From: Anagrus nilaparvatae
Taxonomy: Eukaryota; Arthropoda; Insecta; Hymenoptera; Mymaridae
Assembly (NCBI GenBank): GCA_022575985.1
Contig: JAKSXM010000007.1
Span: forward strand, 37,760,501-37,824,500
Length of the DNA: 64,000 bases
Reading direction: 5' to 3'
Below are positions 37,181-48,513 of this stretch, piece by piece. The notes under the pieces are model-generated. The model was not told where the DNA came from, did no database searches, and was given only the letters and a program-made list of their open reading frames with translations. Both the position numbers and the translations under genes were made by a program. Within the stretch, counting starts at the first letter, position 1. Each line of letters starts with the position of its first letter.

Positions 37181-37439
37181 TATATTATAAAATAATAAAA
37201 AAAAAAATATTTCGAATATATGAGTGTGTTCTTCTGCACTGATATTGTCATGTTATTGTTATTGGAGTATATATAAAAGTATAAATATAATAATAAATTG
37301 GAGTATAAATAAAAAAATATAAAAAAAATATTGGAGTATTATTGGAGTATATATAAACCATAATATATTTGTTAATTAAAATTATAATATAATAAAAAAA
37401 TATAGAGTAATTATAAAAAAGAAATTCAACTATAAAGGA
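37181..37439. other. AT-rich stretch with TTGGAGTATATATAAA repeats
   Basis: Several imperfect copies of a TTGGAGTAT-ATATAAA unit near 37260-37360. Otherwise unremarkable. Confidence 0.5.
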
Positions 37440-39960
37440 TTCAAAAATATAACCTAAGTATCATGAAAATCCATTGCTGGAGCAGTGTTTATTCCATTGA
37501 TAATGGTTTATTCTTATGATGAATGTTTAAAAAGTTTAAAAACTCATTAATTGCAGAAAACAAGTAATCAATATCTATAAGGTTAACAAGACTCATATCG
37601 TATAATAGCTAATTCCTTTTGAACATTGATCGTAAGAACAATGACTACTCCAGTAATGGATTTCTTGATAATTAAGTAATATTTTTATTTTTTAAATGAT
37701 GAAATAACTATCTCTTTTTTTTAGGTATATGTCTAGCATGCAAATCAGTCAGCAATAAATAAAAAAGTAAATAATTAAATGAACAATTTTTTTCTTTTAA
37801 GTTTTTAGCTTTTAACTAAGGGTTTCAAAAATATAATTCAGTTCGGCTTTACATTTACAGTCTCATGTGTATCAAAAAATCCATGACTCGTGTTGTGTTT
37901 GTTCTTACAATGAATGTTCTGCAGTTTAAAAACTCATTAATTGCAGCAAAACAAGTAATAAGTATCTTAGACAGACAAGAAACATTTGGTGTATAATAGT
38001 TAAATAAATAACCATCTGTTTTTTTTATATGTGTCCAGCATGCATCTGTCAGTTATAGCAGAAAAAAGCACATAAATAAAATAAATGAAAAATTTTTTCT
38101 TTTAGGTTAGAGTTTTTAATTCAGGCTTTCAAGCATATAATATAGTTCGGCTTTATATTAACATTCTCATGGATTACTTAAGTTTCAAGAAATCCATTGC
38201 TGGAGCAGTGTTCATTCTTACGATGAATGTTCTGCAGTTTAAGAACTCATTAATTGCAGAAAACAAGTAATCAATATCTAAGATTGACAAGAATCATATG
38301 GTGTAATAGCTGATTCCTTTTGAAACCAGAACATTGATCGTAAGAACAAAGCGACTACTCCAGTAATGGATTTCTTGATAGTTAAGTAAAACTTGAATAA
38401 AAAATATTATTCACATTCATTCATTTTTTTTTTTTTAAATAATAAAAAAGCTATCTCTTTTTTTTTCATATGTCTGGCATGCATCTTTCTATTAAAGTAG
38501 ACAACAATACATAAAAAAATAAAATAAATAAATAAACAATTTTTTCTTATAAGTTTTTAAATTTTAACTAAGGGATTCAAAAATATAATTCAGTTCGTCA
38601 TATTCGCAGTCTCATGTATTACCTAAGTATCAAGAAATCCATGTGTTTGTTCTTACAATCAATGTTCTGGAGTTCAAAAGGAATTAGCTATTACACCAAA
38701 TGTTTCTTGTCTGTCTATAAGAAAATATGAATTTATCTTCACCTATTTACTTGTTTATTCACCTAATATTTCTCTGACGCTTCTTTTTCTTGCTGCTTCT
38801 GATACACTATTAATGAGATTTATATTTTGCATCGCACTCACCTATTAAAAATACTTATTATAGATATTTATTTATATTTAAATATTAATGTTATTTGTTA
38901 AAATTTTTAATTTAAAGTTAATAAATTTTATAAAAATTATGCAATTATCTGCATTAAAATCTTCACCAGCTCCAATACAGATTATAAAAAGGAAGATAAC
39001 GTTGCAACAAATTTAGCGAATTGGAAACTTTTGAAGACCTAAAACCATACCATCTCATTTCTTTTCGTTGACATCAGCAGAACAATGAGTTTCATAGTTT
39101 GCATCGCCTTTACCTATTATTTACTTATTACAAGTATTTACTCATGAACAGCAACTAACATATTATAAGAAATTTTTGTTTGTTTGCACCTTTTTATTTA
39201 TTATTATACATGTGCAATTATTTGCTAATATTCTCAGCTGTAAAATAATATCTATCTTTATAGTGCCATGTTCTGATGAACTATTTAAAAAGAGACAAGA
39301 AGAGATTTTGAGAAAAGGACAATCTAAAAATTTATCTGAAAGAGAACTGCAGATTTTAATTCATGAACGGCCCAAATAGCTAATTAAGTAATGCAATAAT
39401 TGTAAATTATATTTTATAAGTTCTTTTTCGAACAAAATTTTATTCTATCTTTCTCTCACAAGTTCTTCTTTTCTCTGTCTAACCATTTTAGAAACCCGCT
39501 ATAGCATAAAAAAAGAGATGGTATTTCCATGATTTAAAAAAAATAAATAAATAAATAAATTAAGAATTTTTTTCTTTTAAGTTTTTAGTTTATAATTAAG
39601 GCCTTCAAAAATATAATTCAGCTCAGCTTTATATATTTGCAGTCTCGTGTATTACTTAAGTATCAAGAAATCCATGACTCGTGTTTTGTTTGTTCTACGA
39701 TCAATGTTCTTCAGTTCAAAAGAAATTAGCTATTACACCATATATGAGTCTTGTCAGCCGTAGATACTGATTACTTGATTTCTACAATTAATGAGTTTTT
39801 CTACTGCAAAACATTAATCGTAAGAATAAACACTGCTCCACAAATGGATTTCATGATACTTAAGTAATACATGAGACTATAAACATAAAGCCGGACTGAA
39901 TTATATTTTTGAATCCCTTAGTTAAAAGCTAAAAACTTAAAAGAAAAAAATTGTTCATTT
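37440..39960. repeat. Complex array of imperfect palindromic units
   Basis: Blocks such as AAGAAATCCATTGCTGGAGC, AACTCATTAATTGCAGAAAA, CAATGTTCT(G/T)CAGTT and ACTCCAGTAATGGATTTCTT recur in both orientations at about 37470, 37670, 37890, 38190, 38370, 38630, 39670 and 39840. Each unit is roughly a hairpin: CCATTACTGGAG at one side pairs with its complement at the other, with ATTGATCGTAAGAAC in between. The spacing is irregular, so these look like several copies of one foldback MITE inserted near or into each other. The small ORF at 39176-39379 is unassigned. Confidence 0.7.
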
Positions 39961-40089
39961 ATTTATTTATTTTTTTTATGTATTTTTGTCTGCTTTAAAA
40001 GAAAAATATATAAAAATACCCTGCCAACTAGCTGGCAGCCACTGACATCACCGATTACAACCATGCAATCATGCATACATTTCTCTCTT

Positions 40090-40870
40090 AATTCCATAAA
40101 AGTTGTGAAATGTTACCGGTTACAATATTTTCAGATATTATTACTTTTTTTGAGAGAAAATTTTTAAAAAATTGAGTATCAGATTTGAGATATCGAGTGA
40201 AAACAATATTTTCAAATATTAGTACTTTTATAGAAATAAATTAGGTGATACGTTCAAAACGAAAAAAAATATTTCTGTTTTCTTTAATTTTGTGTTTGAA
40301 AAATTTTGAGAAAAATTTTCAAAAACATAAGTTTCAGATCCAAAATATTGACTATAAAGTATATATTTCTAAAACGAGTACTCCCACAGAAAAAAATGAG
40401 GTTCTACTTTCAAAAAGCAAAAAAACATTGCTGTTTTTTTAATTTTTTTATGCAAAAAGTTTTGAGAAAAAAAAATTTCAAAAAATTAAGTGTGAGATTG
40501 GAGATATCGCGTAATAACCATATTTTCAGATATTGGTACTTTTATAGGAAAAAATTAGGTACTACATCCAAAAAGAAAAAAAAAATTGCAGTTTTTTTTT
40601 TTAATTTTAAGAATAAAATTTGGAAAAAGTTAAGTATCAGGTCCAAAAAATTACTATTAACAATATTTCTAAAACTAGTACTTCCACAGAAATAAATTAA
40701 GTACTGCGTCCATAAAAAAAATAAAAATTGGTATTTTTTGTATTTTTTGGTGAAAAAAATTTTCAAAAAATAAATTATAAGATTCGAGATATCAAGTAAA
40801 AACGATACTTCTAGATAGGTATCAGTACTTTCATGAAAAAAAATGATGTATTACATCCAAATTAAAAAAA
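40090..40870. repeat. Tandem repeat, ~141-159-bp units
   Basis: The anchor AAGT(A/T)TCAGATC and its variants recur at 40176, 40331, 40490, 40634 and about 40775. Each unit has a GAGATATCG(A/C)GTGAAAAC or TATATTTCTAAAAC block, AGTACT(T/C)(T/C)(T/C)ATAGA and a poly-A or poly-T tract. The length varies with homopolymer tracts. Open frames across it (for example 40306-40695) are Lys/Phe-rich artefacts. Confidence 0.8.
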
Positions 40871-41029
40871 ACTTATAACCGGTTTGTGTACACACAACCA
40901 AAATGCATGGAACATGTTTACTTACATCTGAGCATAGACACACGAAAAGCAATACAATTTCTTATTTTTATAATTTGTAATTATCACCTTTGCTAAATGT
41001 TAAAAGATTCTAAACCCAAACTATTCTGA

Positions 41030-41110
41030 TTCCCTAAACGCGTATTATTCTAGGTCCCTAAATAAAAAATATTCTAAGTCCCTAAACCCGGATTATTCTA
41101 AGTCTCATTT
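41030..41110. repeat. Short repeat with TATTCTA(A/G)GTCCCTAAA
   Basis: Three copies of a unit of about 30 bp, followed by C-rich ACCTCCCCCC tracts. A relative of the same motif lies at 45535-45650. Confidence 0.65.
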
Positions 41111-41299
41111 GACCCCCTCCCCCCTTAAATAGGACAAATTTGACCTCCCCCCCTCCTTAAATAGGACAAATTTCAAAAACCAAAATTTGACCCATCACAA
41201 TGGTTCCTCATTGAGTAACCAAAAAATATATCGTTATTTAATTACTTAAAAAAATAAATAAATAAATTAAGAATTTTATTCCTTTTATATTTTCTTAAA

Positions 41300-43302
41300 C
41301 TTTCGGGCCATAAATGTTGTGAGATGAAATTCTATGGCCTCAGCTAAGTAAAAATTTAATTTAAGTAAAAGTCTATTTCCAAATACTGATATTTATTAAA
41401 TTAATAATGTTTTTAAAACTATAAAAAATTAAAGTATAATTAAAACTAAGTTAAGTCTTGTTGTTTCCTAATCACAAGCTCATCTGAATTTGAAGTTTTT
41501 GAGTCCAGAAAATAAGGTTTTTACGATTAAAATTTATTGGATTTCCTTACAATATTCCTAATGGATCTACTTTTTATATATAATTCAACTTTCGGCCCAT
41601 AAATGTTGTGAGATGAAATTTTATGGCCTAAGCTAAGTAAAATTTTATTTCAGCAAAAATATTAATTCCTAATATAAATATATTATAACTTTCGGCCCAT
41701 AAATGTTGTGAGATGAAATTTTATGGCCTAAGCTAAGTAAAATTTTAATTTAAGCAAAAGTATAAATTCCTAATAAATGTATTATAACTTTTGGGCCACT
41801 AATGTTGTGAGATGAAATTATATGGCCTAAGCTAAGTAAAAATTTAATTTAAGCAAATGTATATTTCAAAATACTGATACTGATTAAATTAATAATGTTT
41901 TTGAAACTTTAATAAATTAAAGTATAATTAAAACTAAGTTAAGTCTTGTTGTTTCCTAATCACAAGCTCATCTGAATTTGAAGTTTTTGAGTCCAGAAAA
42001 TAAGGTTTTTACGATTAAAATTTATTTGATTTCCTTACAATATTCCTAATGGATCTACTTTTTACATATAATTCAACTTTCGGCCCATAAATGTTGTGAG
42101 ATGAAATTTTATGGCCTAAGCTAAGTAAAATTTTATTTCAGCAAAAATATTAATTCCTAATATAAATATATTATAACTTTTGGGCCATAAATGTTGTGAG
42201 ATGAAATTATATGGCCTAAGCTAAGTAAATTTTTATTTCAGCAAAAGTTGACAGTAAATAGATAATTTTTCTTATACAGTGCTGTACTTTAAATATAATT
42301 AGCTTATATTATAACAATTTATTATCTTCAGAAACTGCTTAACTTGCCAGGCCCCTAAATAACCAGTAAACGGCGTGATTGCAAATTGTATCAATAATTA
42401 TCTATTATAAAAAAGTTTATGGGCTTTTGGAGATCGCCATCTTGTGTCAACAGTTTATTTTTTTTTTGTTCCCATGGACAAAACGAATTTTTTCTTTCTC
42501 AGTGGGGTGAAAACGCGTTTTTTTCGATCTCGTTGCGGGGCGAAAAAAGTGTTTTCGGCCCGCTAGGAAGAAAAAATATTCATTAACGTGATTTTCCAGG
42601 AAATACCTTTTTTTTAAAAGCTTAAAAATGTATACTATTCTTTAATTTTATTTTAATTTTCCACCGATAAAATGGTTATTTAGGGGCCTGGCAAGTTAAG
42701 CAGTTTCTGAAGATAATAAATTGTTATAATATAAGCTAATTATATTTAAAGTACAGCACTGTATAAGAAAAATTATCTATTTACTGTCAACTTTTGCTGA
42801 AATAAAAATTTACTTAGCTTAGGCCATATAATTTCATCTCACAACATTTATGGCCCAAAAGTTATAATATATTTATATTAGGAATTAATATTTTTGCTGA
42901 AATAAAATTTTACTTAGCTTAGGCCATAAAATTTCATCTCACAACATTTATGGGCCGAAAGTTGAATTATATGTAAAAAGTAGATCCATTAGGAATATTG
43001 TAAGGAAATCAAATAAATTTTAATCGTAAAAACCTTATTTTCTGGACTCAAAAACTTCAAATTCAGATGAGCTTGTGATTAGGAAACAACAAGACTTAAC
43101 TTAGTTTTAATTATACTTTAATTTATTAAAGTTTCAAAAACATTATTAATTTAATCAGTATCAGTATTTTGAAATATACATTTGCTTAAATTAAATTTTT
43201 ACTTAGCTTAGGCCATATAATTTCATCTCACAACATTAGTGGCCCAAAAGTTATAATACATTTATTAGGAATTTATACTTTTGCTTAAATTAAAATTTTA
43301 TT
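41300..43302. mobile_element. Palindrome with repeated GGCCATAAA hairpin units
   Basis: The strict inverted repeat is 41738-43302, centred near 42527, with an unpaired middle (about 42375-42670) that contains AGATCGCCATCTTGTG. The arms contain repeated units GGCCATAAATGTTGTGAGAT...TTTATGGCC, each a small hairpin with a 9-10-bp stem. They lie at 41305, 41588, 41692, 41787, 42077 and 42174 on the left, and near 42830, 42925 and 43212 on the right. The segment 41300-41780 is a tandem duplication (about 482 bp) of the left arm with no partner on the right. A rearranged copy is in intron 3. Confidence 0.82.
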
Positions 43303-43468
43303 AAATTTATACAGGTCTTTAATTTTAATATTTACAATTTTTACTTTACTTTACTTTAATATTTACAATGTAATTTTCTCTTAATGCTGAAGACAAATGT
43401 ATTTTACTTCTATCATGTAAAACTTTAATATTAAAATTATTTCTTGAATCGTTCTTTTTTTATTAAAA

Positions 43469-43593
43469 AATTAAGTTAAAATTATTTATTTCTTGGTCAA
43501 TAAAGAAATTGACAAAATTGCAATAAATTAAATTGTAAATAAACAATGTTTTTTGTTCTTTATTGACCAAGATGTAAATAATTTTAACTTAAT
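43469..43593. repeat. Small inverted repeat (stem about 40 bp)
   Basis: AATTAAGTTAAAATTATTTA and TTCTTGGTCAATAAAGAA on the left are mirrored at 43555-43593. It is a small hairpin, possibly a MITE remnant. Confidence 0.6.
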
Positions 43594-43639
43594 CATGCAA
43601 AACTTTATCTGATTGCACGTTAACATTTCTTGTGACAAC

Positions 43640-44235
43640 AATTTTTCGCCGTAGAAATTAACATATTATTAACTATAAATATTTCAGGCCACTTTGAATA
43701 AACATCAACTTTGAAATCAATATGTATACGCTCGAAGGGAACTGCTGCTGGCTCCCATATAAGTTTTCCACCAGTGCAGGATTATTTTTGTACATGTTGC
43801 ATTCCCTGCATTTTTTGTTAACTTTTCTATATTGTAACTCATCTAACTTTTCTATATCGCCACCAACAGTGATCTCTAGGCAAATTTTTTATTTTTTTAA
43901 CGCCAATGTGCCCTACGTAGAGTTGCTGCAATATTCTTGCTTTTAACGTAACAGGAATCACAACTTGATTGCGTTTCATATGAACATCATATTCTAAATA
44001 AAAAGCGATACATTTCCAAACATCCTTTAAAACAAGTTTTTTTTTCCATTTTTAAGCATTTTAATAACTTTAAGTAATTCAGGGTCTTTTTTTGAATCTT
44101 TTTCAATATATTTGACTTTAACCGGAATATCAGAAATTATATTAATAAAAAATGCATCTATAAAATGCATATCTGAATTATTATGTAACTAAAAACCGTG
44201 AAAATAGCATAATGCTGCATTCGCATTACACTGTA
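43640..44235 (-). pseudogene. Gypsy-type LTR retrotransposon pol remnant (RNase H end to integrase)
   Basis: Minus-strand fragments in several frames give, in order, NANAALCYF (the region after RNase H, compare N-A-D-A-L), VIPVTLKARILQQLYVGHIG (integrase N-terminal H-x-G-H type start), CWW, a CRECNMYKNNPAL zinc-finger half, then PFERIHIDF and DVYSKWPEIF from the integrase core. The spacing suits a gypsy integrase. Stops and frameshifts separate the blocks, so it is dead. No LTR is seen next to it, and the 105-bp MITE at 44304 lies just upstream in its sense. The call rests on the motif series; no single long frame survives. Confidence 0.75.
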
Positions 44236-44303
44236 AACTGGGAGGCTTTTATCCAACTAAAAAATTTGTTGAATTGCATATTTATCTGTAATAAAGCCTA
44301 AAT

Positions 44304-44408
44304 TACATAACCGCACCGCAGCGCGCAGCCCAATGCTATTAGTATAAGGGTCACGTGACGCTGCAAGTGCAAGCCTATATCAATAGCATTGGGCTGTGCG
44401 GTTATGTA
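44304..44408. mobile_element. 105-bp MITE with inverted terminal repeats
   Basis: The ends are TACATAACCGCAC and its reverse complement GTGCGGTTATGTA. The match continues with CAGCCCAATGCTATT on the inside, the left arm having about 9 extra bases (CGCAGCGCG). There is no coding capacity. Confidence 0.75.
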
Positions 44409-44508
44409 GACCAGAGGGCGTTTATGTAAAGTGGGGAAATGTATGTCATTTTTGCTGATTGGCTCCGCCATTTTCAGCTGCAGGACATTCAAATTTTAAT
44501 TTTTTTAA

Positions 44509-45422
44509 AAATATTTTTATCCAATGATCATGTAATGTGTTCCTTAAAATTAAAAAAATAATTTTTAAAATTTATTGACTACAGATGAAGATAATAGCGC
44601 TTGAAATTTCATTAATTTTTAGGGTAATTAATTAATCAAGACTTTTTTATAAATAATCTAATTTTAAAAATCTTTTAATATAATATTTAGAACATTATTT
44701 AGCATCGATTCACTAAAAAAATCTCAATTGTTAGTGTTAAAACCTAACATTTTTATTTATTTATTATATAGTTTATTAATGTTTTTAAATCGTCTGATTT
44801 TCCCGCGATTGCCTCTGCTAAAAAGAGATTTACAGTGTCGGAATGCGTATGTGTATGTATACGATGCGCGCGTGGCAACACCGGCTCCGTTTTTGCCTTC
44901 TTCCCGTTCGAGCTCTCGTACCGAACGGACGTGCCGGTAGCTTTTTGATTAACTATATGTGCGTCTTTAATTGTTGAATAATTCTATAACGTTTTATAAT
45001 AAAAGCCAAGTTAAGTGAAAGTTAAAAACCAGTGTTTTAATTCATTTATTAATTCCTCATTTCTGCCAATAAATCCTTCAAAAACAACTAAAAAAATCTC
45101 AATTTTTAACAATAATGTGAAATATATTTCAAGTTTTTTGATTTTTGGCCTAACCTAAATTTGATCAAAAAATCAATTTATTCGCGACGAAATGTAGAAA
45201 ATCAAAATTTTTTTTAGTGAATCGATGCTAAATAATGTCCTAAATATTATATTCAAAGATTTTTAAAATCAGACTATTTATAAAAAAGTCTTGATTAATT
45301 AAGTACCTCAAAAATTAATGAAATTTCAAGCGCTAATATTTCCGTCAGTAATCAATAAATTTAAAAAATTTTTTTTTTTAATTTTAAGGGACACATAACA
45401 TGATCAATGGCTAAAAATATTA
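44509..45422. mobile_element. Inverted-terminal-repeat element carrying a nested insertion
   Basis: Arms of about 215 bp (44509-44725 and 45205-45422) are reverse complements from ATATTTTTA(T/G)CCA(A/T)TGATCATG inwards to AGCATCGATTCACTAAAAAA. With the inserted 357 bp and one target copy removed, the element is about 0.54 kb. No transposase is present. Confidence 0.8.
44730..45086 (+). mobile_element. 357-bp retroposed insert with an 18-bp target-site duplication
   Basis: The 18-mer ACTAAAAAAATCTCAATT stands at 44712-44729 and again, identical, at 45087-45104. The insert ends in CCAATAAATCCTTCAAAAACA, an A-rich end with an AATAAA signal. A long target duplication and an A-rich 3' end indicate LINE-type retroposition. 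The middle is unusually GC-rich (about 44840-44940, with CGCGCGTGGCAACACCGGCT). I see no pol III boxes and no known RNA, so the source may be a SINE, a truncated LINE or an mRNA 3' end. Confidence 0.7.
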
Positions 45423-45534
45423 AACATTCCAGAAGTTTCGATCTCCAGAAATTTTTACCCAAAAAATGCTATTTCTATCCACCTGATTCAACCTTAAAAT
45501 TATAACAATTATTAAGTAAAGCCAAACAACATTT

Positions 45535-45650
45535 TTCCAAGTCCCTAAAGTCGGATTATTATAAGTCTCTATATCGAAATTATCCTAACTCCCTATAATG
45601 AAATTATTATAAGTCCCTACATCAAAATCATTCTATGTTTTTAAAAAAAA
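45535..45650. repeat. AAGTCCCTA minisatellite
   Basis: About four copies of a 27-30-bp unit with TTAT(T/A)ATAAGTCCCTA, related to the repeat at 41030-41110. Confidence 0.65.
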
Positions 45651-45746
45651 ATTATTCAAAGTACATTTCATCCCCCCCCCTTCCCAAAACCATTCGTTTT
45701 TCATCAAATTCGAAAAAATTAAAAATATCTTAGTTTTGACTAGTTA

Positions 45747-45858
45747 GGATTTCCTGAAAGCTAAGCGATCAGGATTTTCTTGGATGCTGAGCAATTAGGG
45801 TTTTCCTGAATGCTAAGCAATCAGGATTTTCCTGAACGTTAAACAATCAGGATTTTTA
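45747..45858. repeat. 33-bp tandem repeat (AGCAATCAGGATTTTCCTGAA)
   Basis: Three to four imperfect copies of CAATCAGGATTTTCCTGAAN-GCTAAG, shortly upstream of exon 3. Confidence 0.75.
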
Positions 45859-46176
45859 ACTCCAACCAAAATTATAGCCTATAAACAGCGCTCATGATAT
45901 AATTGTCACAGGTTATTGATCATGTTCACAAAGATCAGTCATGGAGACATGAATTACTTTATTTTTTAAACCTCCACAAACAAATAATAAAATGTATATC
46001 TGATGTACTACAAAATTGTCTTTTTTTTTTGCTATGACGTATAGAAAGTCAGCATAAAAACAATTGCTTCGAAATTTTTTGTTTATCATTTTTAATCACC
46101 TAAATAAAGGCAGCAAATTAATAAATTTATTTCTTAAATTAGAAAATTATCAAGAAATTAATTTTTTTTTTTCTAG

Positions 46177-46353
46177 TTTGTGAGCTGATGGCAGATGCTG
46201 AAGTTCAGGTTGATATTAGTTCTGCAAAATTTTGGATTGAACTAGCCGAAAATATGCATCCGTATAATAAAATAATTTTCCAGTTAAAGGAAAAAATTCT
46301 ATTGTTTGGTAATACTAAAAGCGATGATGATGATTTCGAGAAACTTATTTTGG
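46177..46353 (+). CDS. Nup358: Nup358/RanBP2 exon 3
   Basis: Encodes residues 98-156, starting VCELMADAE and containing AKFWIELAENMHPYNKII followed by FQLKEKIL. This corresponds to the AKYW-E-A...P---I--LKE segment of the RanBP2 N-terminal helical region. The acceptor is TTTTTTCTAG|TTTGTG and the donor TTTTGG|GTAAGAG; both flanking codons are split after one base. The length is 177 bp, exactly 59 codons, so skipping it keeps the frame. The exon stands alone between a 32.7-kb and a 7.1-kb intron, both with inverted copies of the same repeat families. A short acidic run (DDDD) lies near the end. Confidence 0.92.
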
Positions 46354-46794
46354 GTAAGAGTATGTTTCATCTATTTACTAAAAATATTAGTAAGAATTTT
46401 AATTTGTAAGTTTTTTAATAATAAGTTTTTTGACAAAACTAGTCTGTATCACATTACGATTTCCCCGAACTTCGTTAAAGAAATATAAAAAATTAATTTT
46501 GTAAACAAATATTCTTTATAAAAATAAATAAAACTTATATCTGGTTTTTGTTCAACCACAGTCTAAATGCATGGAACATGTTTCCTACAGCTAAAAGCTG
46601 GTTATAATACATAAATTTTTTATAACGACAAATAAAAATTACTGTCGGATCAATGTTGGCTTTTATCACCTGGTCGTTCGGTAATTGCACCTATTTTCAA
46701 TTCGTAATCCAAAAACGAAGCAATTTCTTAATAACCTTAACTTACCTTGAGTAAAACTTAACTAATGACTTAACAGAATTGGTCATCAAACAAA

Positions 46795-48050
46795 AAAATG
46801 TTGAGTGTATAATGGAGTAAAATTTAATTTCAGCAAAAGTATACTTCAAAATACTGATATTGATTAAATTAAAAATATTTTTAAAACTTTAAGAAATTAA
46901 AGTATAATTAAAACTAAGTTAAGTCTTGTTGTTTCCTAATCACAAGCTCATCTGAATTTACTTAAAATACTTAAAGTATTTCGCCCATGGTGCTTACACT
47001 ATTTTTTGCCCACCTAGGCGTAGAACGAGTTCAGAAAATTCTTTACGCACGAGTTTTACGCCCGGGAGGGCAAAAAAGCATAAATCTATAAAAACGATTT
47101 CTTTAATTTTATTTTAATTTTCCACCGATAAAATGGTTATTTAGGGGCTTGGCAAGTTAAGCAGTTTCTGAAGATAATAAATTGTTATAATATAAGCTAA
47201 TTATATTTAAAGTACAGCCTGTGAGCTCAATGTGAAAAATCTGTATAAGAAAAATTATCTGTTTCATGTAACTTTTGCTGAAATAAAAATTTACTTAGCT
47301 TAGGCCATAAAATTTCATCTCACAACATTTATGGGCCGAATGTTTAATTATATAATAAAAGTAGATCCATTACGAAATCAAATAAATTTTAATCATAAAA
47401 ACCTTATTTTCTGGACCCAAAAACTTCAAATTCAGATGAGCTTGTGATTAGGAAACAACAAGACTTAACTTAGTTTTAATTATACTTTAATTTATTAAAG
47501 TTTTAAAAATATTTTTAATTTAATCAATATCAGTATTTTGAAGTATACTTTTGCTGAACATAAATTTTACTTAGCTTAGGCCATAAAATTTCATCTCACA
47601 ACATTTATGGCTCAAAAGTTATAATATATTTATTAGGAATTTATACTTTTGCTGAAATTTAGTTTTTTGCCCTCCCGGGCGTAAAACTTTGCAAAAAAAT
47701 CACTCGTGCCTAGCTTCGCCGAGCACTCATGCTAGTGCTTACGCTAGTGCTAAAACTTGCGCCCTTGATACTTAATATACTATTACTTAGCTTAGGCCAT
47801 AAAATTTCATCTCACAACATTTATGGGCCGGAAATTTAGTTATATAATAAAATTAGATCTATTAGAAATATTATAACGAAATCAAATGAATTTTAACTCT
47901 GATTCAGAGTCTCTGAACCCTTATTTTGTGAACCCCAAAAGTTCAAAGTTGAAATTCAGATGAATTTGTGATTAGGAAACAGCAAGACTTAACTTAGTTT
48001 TAATTATACTTTAATTTATTCAAGTTTTAAAAATATTGTTAATTTTATTT
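46795..48050 (-). mobile_element. Rearranged copy of the GGCCATAAA-hairpin element
   Basis: Shares with 41300-43302 the blocks AAGTTAAGTCTTGTTGTTTC, GGCAAGTTAAGCAGTTTCTG (47150) and several GGCCATAAAATTTCATCTCA units (47300, 47580, 47790). Most of it runs in the orientation of the right arm of that element. It is interrupted by a GCCC(T/G)CCCGGGCG inverted pair (47071-47090 and 47663-47684), apparently the ends of another element. Much of one arm is missing. Confidence 0.7.
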
Positions 48051-48510
48051 TTCAATTTGGGCCACTTACGGTTTTATTTTAAGTGGTTGCATTTTTCAAA
48101 TTGATCGGAAACCAACTTTTTCATAATGAAATTTACTCAAATTTTACCATAATGTTGGCTAAGGTAGTCCAGGTAAAAAGAAAAATTTTTCTCAATCATA
48201 TGTATGTGTGTATAAAAAGTACTTGGTTTTCAAATAATTAAGCATTCTTTAAGCCTTAATAATCAAAAACCTAAAAAAAAAAACCAATTTTCGGGATCAA
48301 AAATTTTTAGCTGAAATAAATATTTTTTTAAAATTTCGATAAATGTCAATTTAATACATAAATAATAAGGTAAGAAAAAAATTCTGAAAAAAAGAAAATT
48401 TGGCCCAGCGATTTAATTTACATAAATAAACTTTTATGTTCACATAAGTTAGACCCTGTTTAGAAGCTGGTTTTAAATTAATATGCAATTTGGTATTCAC
48501 CATAAAGAAG
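48051..48510. other. AT-rich stretch ending in part of the 474-bp duplicated unit
   Basis: From about 48420 the sequence (AATAAACTTTTATGTTCACA and on to ATAAAGAAGTAG) is the same as 51488-51576, so the palindrome that follows interrupted that unit. Upstream nothing is recognised. Confidence 0.65.
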
Positions 48511-48513
48511 TAG

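Larger units (their letters stand above)
13484..46176 (+). other. Nup358 intron 2, 32.7 kb, filled with palindromes and transposons
   Basis: The donor GTAAAG at 13484 and the acceptor TTTTTCTAG ending 46176 are joined by the reading frame: one base from exon 2 plus two from exon 3 make GTT (Val). The intron holds at least four long inverted-repeat elements, a solo LTR, a gypsy pol remnant and several minisatellites, described separately. I see no host exon within it. Confidence 0.88.

Noticed and set aside
40306..40695. 129-codon Lys/Phe-rich ORF
   Set aside because: It spans a tandem repeat with poly-A and poly-T tracts; the other strand is open as well and there is no domain.
43640..44235. 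Intact retroviral-like gene
   Set aside because: Integrase motifs are spread over different frames with stops and no flanking LTRs; annotated as a dead remnant only.
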